Of a stretch of 64,000 bases of DNA, positions 60,429 through 64,000 are shown in pieces. Each line of letters starts with the position of its first letter. Position 1 is the first letter of the stretch. A program made the translations under genes and the position numbers. The notes beneath the pieces are model-generated. The model searched no databases. It was not told the origin of the DNA and was given only the letters and a program-made list of their open reading frames with translations. Source of the DNA: Moheibacter sp035515075 (GTDB taxonomy: Bacteria > Bacteroidota > Bacteroidia > Flavobacteriales > Weeksellaceae); contig DATJBZ010000015.1 in NCBI GenBank assembly GCA_035515075.1, positions 43,210 to 107,209 on the forward strand, read 5' to 3'.

Positions 60429-62117
60429 ATGAATTCTTCTTTTCAACATAAAATCACTTATTTTTCGAAAAAAACGATTCAAAACATTGAATTGCCACAG
60501 AAATTTACTTTTCCTTTCTATTATTCGCCTCATCCGTTGACCGAATTGGCTGCGCGAGATTTGCAACATTATTTGGAAAATGAATTTGATAAAGACCATA
60601 ATTTTGGTTTGGATTCGAAACAAAAAGGAACCGCCATTGGTAAAATGTTTGGCGTTTTGGTGGTACAAGATGCAGAAGGAAAAGTGGGGTATTTGTCGGC
60701 TTTTTCTGGAAAATTAGCAGGAACCAATGCACATGAGAAGTTTGTGCCGCCTGTTTTTGACATGTTGCAAGAGAATAGTTTTTTCCTTCAACAAGAAGAA
60801 TTGCTGAATGCGATGAATCGAGAAATTGAAACCTTAGAAAAAGATGTTCATTATTTGAATGCAATCGATGAATATGAGCAGTTTTCAAAATTTTCAGCCG
60901 AAGCAATTTCAACCAAAAAAAAGCAATTAAAAGAAAATAAAGCAGAAAGAAAAAGGATCAGAACAACGCAACGATCCGTTTTGAATGCGATTGATTACCA
61001 AGAATTAGTGGAGGATTTGATCAAACAAAGTTACCGGGATCAACATGAATTGAAAGTTTTGGTTCAAAATCATCAACAGCAATTGTTGGCTCTAAAACAA
61101 AAAGTAGAATCGTTTACCCATCCCATCGAAACTTTAAAACAAAGTCGAAAAGAAAAGTCGGCAGCGCTTCAAAATCAATTGTTTGAACAATATGTTTTTT
61201 TTAATAACAAGCAAGAAAACAAATCTTTGGGAGCGATTTTTGGTGAAACTGTTTTTGAAAAACCGCCTGCTGGAGCAGGGGAGTGCGCTACGCCGAAATT
61301 GTTGCAATTTGCTTTTTTGCACCAATTGAAGCCTTTGGCATTTGCTGAATTTTGGTGGGGAGATTCGCCAAAATCTGAAATCCGAAAACACAAAAACTAT
61401 TATCCCGCTTGCAGTGGAAAGTGCCGCCCGATTTTGAAGCACATGTTGTCGGAGATTGAATTGGAAGAAAATCCACTATTGGTCAATTTAGCAGCAGATA
61501 AACAAATTAAAATTGTGTTTGAAGATGCCGATTTGATGGTGGTCAATAAACCACATGAATTGCTTTCTGTGCCAGGCATCGAAATCCAAGATTCGGTTTA
61601 TTCGCGTTTGCAAGATCTTTTGGATGGAGTTGAGCCTTTGATTGTGCACCGTTTGGATATGTCCACTTCAGGGTTGTTGGTCGTGGCGAAAAACAAAGAA
61701 GCACACAAAATACTTCAAAGACAATTCATTAAACAAACCGTGAAAAAACGTTATACCGCTTTGTTATCCAGAAAGTTGGAAAATGAAGACGGAGTCATTG
61801 ATTTGCCGATGCGCATGGATCCTTTGGACCGACCAAGGCAATTGGTTTGTTTTGAAAATGGGAAAAAATCAAGAACCCTTTGGCAGGCGATTGAGAGAAA
61901 TGAGCAAACGACAAAAGTTCATTTTTGGCCAATTACTGGACGCACACACCAATTGCGCGTACATGCTGCGCATGAAAAAGGACTGAATGCACCGATTGTT
62001 GGTGATGATTTGTATGGTGAAATTTCCGAACGTTTGTATTTGCATGCAGGTTTTTTGGAATTTCAACATCCGACTTCATTGGAAACTTTGACCTTTGAAG
62101 TAGCGGCGGATTTCTAA
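60429..62117 (+). CDS. RluA-family pseudouridine synthase with long N-terminal extension
   Basis: A 562-residue protein. Residues about 355-555 are the RluA catalytic domain: VVNKPHELLSVPG, IVHRLDMSTSGLLVVAKNKE with the catalytic aspartate, and ITGRTHQLRVHAAHEKGLNA. The first 340 residues include a coiled coil (ELLNAMNREIETLEKDVH; KKKQLKENKAERKRIR) and two Cys motifs (GAGECATPKLLQFAF; YPACSGKCRPIL). This architecture is the long RluA type that modifies tRNA/23S rRNA. It lies directly behind menD and is presumably co-transcribed. Confidence 0.92.
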   Translation: MNSSFQHKITYFSKKTIQNIELPQKFTFPFYYSPHPLTELAARDLQHYLENEFDKDHNFGLDSKQKGTAIGKMFGVLVVQDAEGKVGYLSAFSGKLAGTNAHEKFVPPVFDMLQENSFFLQQEELLNAMNREIETLEKDVHYLNAIDEYEQFSKFSAEAISTKKKQLKENKAERKRIRTTQRSVLNAIDYQELVEDLIKQSYRDQHELKVLVQNHQQQLLALKQKVESFTHPIETLKQSRKEKSAALQNQLFEQYVFFNNKQENKSLGAIFGETVFEKPPAGAGECATPKLLQFAFLHQLKPLAFAEFWWGDSPKSEIRKHKNYYPACSGKCRPILKHMLSEIELEENPLLVNLAADKQIKIVFEDADLMVVNKPHELLSVPGIEIQDSVYSRLQDLLDGVEPLIVHRLDMSTSGLLVVAKNKEAHKILQRQFIKQTVKKRYTALLSRKLENEDGVIDLPMRMDPLDRPRQLVCFENGKKSRTLWQAIERNEQTTKVHFWPITGRTHQLRVHAAHEKGLNAPIVGDDLYGEISERLYLHAGFLEFQHPTSLETLTFEVAADF

Positions 62118-62127
62118 TTTAATTCTT

Positions 62128-62135
62128 TACTTTTG
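62128..62135 (+). promoter_or_regulatory. Bacteroidota -7 element TACTTTTG
   Basis: TACTTTTG lies 17 bases upstream of the glycosyltransferase ATG at 62153. Confidence 0.5.
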
Positions 62136-62152
62136 GGCTTTAATTTCAATTC

Positions 62153-63301
62153 ATGCCATCGAAAAAATCAAAGCCAAGAATCATCATTTCTGTTATCAAT
62201 AATTTTGAAAATGACCAACGCGTTCAGAAAGTTTGTCATTCTCTTCAGAAATTCGGCTATGAAATTGAGGTGATTTGCAGTAGTTTACGGGCTGAACCGC
62301 AATTGGATTTTCCTTATAAAATTCATGTATTGAAATTGTCTGCACACCAAGGAATGAAAATGTACTTGAACTACAATTGGCAACTTTTTTGGAAATTAAA
62401 GAAGATCAGCAGAAAAAACGACATTCTTTTGGCGAATGATTTGGATGCACTTTTGCCCAATTATTTATGGCACAAATGGAGAAAAAACGCATTGGTGTAC
62501 GATAGTCATGAGATTTTTTCGGAAATGCCCAGTTTACAAAATAGGACTTTGAAAAAGAAATTCTGGAAAACCTTGGAGTCTTTGATAGTTCCTCAATTGA
62601 AGCATTTTTATACGGTGAGTCATTCGTATGCCAATTGGTTTGAAGAAAAATACAAAGTTCGTCCAGAGGTAATTCGAAATGTACCGATTGTTAAAGCCCT
62701 TGTTGAAGAAGAATTGACCGTTCAATTGCCTGAAATAAATTCTTCAGAAAAGTTGATCATTTACCAAGGTGCGGTCAATTATAGCCGTGGAATTGATAAA
62801 ATGATTCAGTCGATGACTTTAATTGAACAAGCGCAACTCTGGATTTTAGGTGATGGTCCCAAACGAAAGGAATACGAACGTTTGACAGCTGACTTGAATT
62901 TGACCGATAAAGTCAAGTTTTTAGGAAATTTGAAACCAATGCAATTGAAGTTGGTTACGCCCAAAGCAGATCTGGGTTTGAGTTGGGAAGAGGACAACGG
63001 CGTAAGTTATCGGTATGCTTTGCCCAACAAAATTTTTGATTATACTCATGCTGGTGTGCCAATTTTGGGAACCAACTTGCCCGAAATCAAGCATACAATC
63101 GAAGAATATGGTTTGGGACAAGTGATAGAAAGCCATGAAATAGCACATTTGGCTTCGAAAATCAAAGAAATGTTAGCTGAAGGAAAAGAAAAATACCGTC
63201 TTAACTTAAAGAACGCGGCCCAAGTATTGAATTGGGACAATGAAGAACAACGATTGCTGAAAATATATCAGTCCATTCGATCAAACAGCCGAACTGCGTA
63301 A
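62153..63301 (+). CDS. Family 4 glycosyltransferase
   Basis: A 382-residue GT-B enzyme. The N-terminal part has VINNFENDQRVQKVCHSLQK and LVYDSHEIFSEMP; the C-terminal sugar-nucleotide domain has IIYQGAVNYSRGIDKMIQSM, WILGDGPKRKEYERL, VKFLGNLKP and ALPNKIFDYTHAGVPILGTN. It probably transfers a sugar in cell-surface polysaccharide synthesis; the acceptor is unknown and no polysaccharide cluster surrounds it. Confidence 0.88.
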   Translation: MPSKKSKPRIIISVINNFENDQRVQKVCHSLQKFGYEIEVICSSLRAEPQLDFPYKIHVLKLSAHQGMKMYLNYNWQLFWKLKKISRKNDILLANDLDALLPNYLWHKWRKNALVYDSHEIFSEMPSLQNRTLKKKFWKTLESLIVPQLKHFYTVSHSYANWFEEKYKVRPEVIRNVPIVKALVEEELTVQLPEINSSEKLIIYQGAVNYSRGIDKMIQSMTLIEQAQLWILGDGPKRKEYERLTADLNLTDKVKFLGNLKPMQLKLVTPKADLGLSWEEDNGVSYRYALPNKIFDYTHAGVPILGTNLPEIKHTIEEYGLGQVIESHEIAHLASKIKEMLAEGKEKYRLNLKNAAQVLNWDNEEQRLLKIYQSIRSNSRTA

Positions 63302-63566
63302 AGTAGCATGAGTCGTTTATCTATAGATTGAACCTTCAATTGCAAGAATTCATTTCACTTTCTATAGATGTGAAAACTTAAATTGGGATTCAATATGCCT
63401 ATTTTCGATAAGTTGCGGTCATTTGAGTTAGCTTCAATTGAATGCATTTGATGGGAAAACTTGATTCTACCATATAAAACAGCGTAACACATTTGATTCA
63501 AATAGGTAAAATAGTATTTTTCTATTTTTTTTTATCAAAAGTTACTCAATAGTTAAAAAAGCGTAT
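63302..63566. other. Intergenic stretch without a supported gene
   Basis: AT-rich sequence between the glycosyltransferase and the promoter array. A 45-codon frame exists on the minus strand (63355-63492), but it has no recognisable product. Confidence 0.5.
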
Positions 63567-63574
63567 TATATTTG
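63567..63574 (+). promoter_or_regulatory. Promoter-like element 1 of the right-edge array
   Basis: TATATTTG fits TAnnTTTG but lacks a TTTG box at the right distance. It lies 143 bases before the second element, and the sequence after it (TTGAGAGAAGTAGGTGT, then AAGTTCATTGTA) resembles what follows the others. Confidence 0.45.
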
Positions 63575-63686
63575 TTATCCTTCTCAGTTGAGAGAAGTAG
63601 GTGTAAAAGGAAGTTCATTGTATTCAATTAGGTTTTAGTGTTTTGCGAATTATTTCAAAATTAATTCAAAAATAACTCCAAAATAG

Positions 63687-63717
63687 TTTGGATATATGAA
63701 CGAACTATTTACCTTTG
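63687..63717 (+). promoter_or_regulatory. Consensus promoter 2 of the right-edge array
   Basis: TTTG (63687-63690), exactly 19 bases, TACCTTTG (63710-63717): a perfect match to the Bacteroidota vegetative promoter. It is followed by CACCCGCTTTGAATGAGAG. Confidence 0.8.
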
Positions 63718-63876
63718 CACCCGCTTTGAATGAGAGAAGCGGTGTGAAGTTCGGCAGTAGAGATGCTGCTATAAGGATTGAAAAAAGGGGATTAGAAAAG
63801 CTTTTAAAATAATTTTTCAAATTTTATTTGCTAGATTAAAAAAGTTAATTACCTTTGCACCCGCTTTGAATGAGAG
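63709..63876 (+). repeat. Direct repeat of a 28-base promoter/leader segment
   Basis: Bases 63709-63736 and 63849-63876 are identical over 28 positions, 140 bases apart, covering the -7 box and the first transcribed bases. Confidence 0.88.
63827..63857 (+). promoter_or_regulatory. Consensus promoter 3 of the right-edge array
   Basis: TTTG (63827-63830), exactly 19 bases, TACCTTTG (63850-63857). Same spacing and downstream sequence as promoter 2. Confidence 0.8.
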
Positions 63877-64000
63877 GCGAAAATGAGAAGTTCATTGTAA
63901 GAATAATAAGATAGAAGAAAAAAGAGCCTAGATAATAGAACGGTCAATTTTACGAGGCAGGATATTAATGATTCGGAGTCAAAATATTTACAATTTTTAA
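63858..64000 (+). other. Probable leader of an rRNA operon
   Basis: No protein gene is visible. The segment has a boxA-like GTTCATTG at 63891-63898 and ends in TTTACAATTTTTAA, which resembles the bases before 16S rRNA in flavobacteria. Strong tandem promoters also point to stable RNA. The rRNA itself is not in the window. Confidence 0.5.

Noticed and set aside
63355..63492. 45-codon minus-strand frame (start at 63492)
   Set aside because: No family, no promoter match and short length in AT-rich DNA; consistent with chance.

Overview
The window reads as chromosomal DNA of a moderately AT-rich member of the Bacteroidota, most likely class Flavobacteriia. The evidence is the recurring Bacteroidota promoter (TTTG or TTG, then 17-21 bases, then TAnnTTTG), the lack of clear Shine-Dalgarno sites, several TTG start codons, a type IX secretion (T9SS) plug protein, a secreted protease with a C-terminal T9SS sorting domain, and many Bacteroidota-restricted families (DUF3822, DUF4230, DUF6607, DUF4136). 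No phage, insertion sequence, CRISPR array or tRNA was recognised. Genes are dense and mostly housekeeping.

Layout. 1-6.3 kb: the end of sucD, an outer-membrane barrel, a DUF4136 lipoprotein, a decayed gene, ettA (minus), a GreA/B-like factor, OsmC, a small GNAT protein and the T9SS plug protein. 6.5-14 kb: pruA, then a complete seven-gene Mrp Na+/H+ antiporter operon on the minus strand. 14-25.9 kb: CDF metal transporter, a lipoprotein, a large T9SS metalloprotease, lysine 6-aminotransferase, YugP-type protease, TPR protein, phosphatase, XRE regulator, M14 peptidase, a thioredoxin-like lipoprotein and a DUF4230 protein. 25.9-34.2 kb: an unusual FtsX-type permease with rbfA, a sigma factor, an NlpC/P60 lipoprotein, kdsA, hpt-adk, mgsA, and a lemA-TPM-TPM operon. 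34.4-36.4 kb: a BlaI/BlaR1-type regulator-protease pair whose protease ends in Tyr/Met-rich repeats. 36.5-45 kb: dgt, a LolA-like protein, kdsB, DUF3822-rsmD, a TPR protein and gyrA. 45-51.7 kb: split transketolase, a probable standalone structured RNA, and a polyphosphate operon (SixA-type phosphatase, ppk1, ppx). 51.8-63.3 kb: queA, rlmN, kbl, a sugar-kinase/formyltransferase pair, a DUF6607 protein, menD with an RluA-type pseudouridine synthase, and a glycosyltransferase.

The last 700 bases hold no convincing gene. They carry two near-identical consensus promoters 140 bp apart, a weaker third one upstream, and repeated GTTCATTG elements; I infer the leader of an rRNA operon that starts just beyond the window.

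The observations most worth pursuing are the BlaR1-like protease with a repeat sensor tail (34.8-36.4 kb), the candidate ncRNA at about 47.17-47.49 kb, the tandem promoter array at the right edge, the FtsX permease with an inserted membrane block, and two clear gene remnants (1.7 kb and 55.8 kb).
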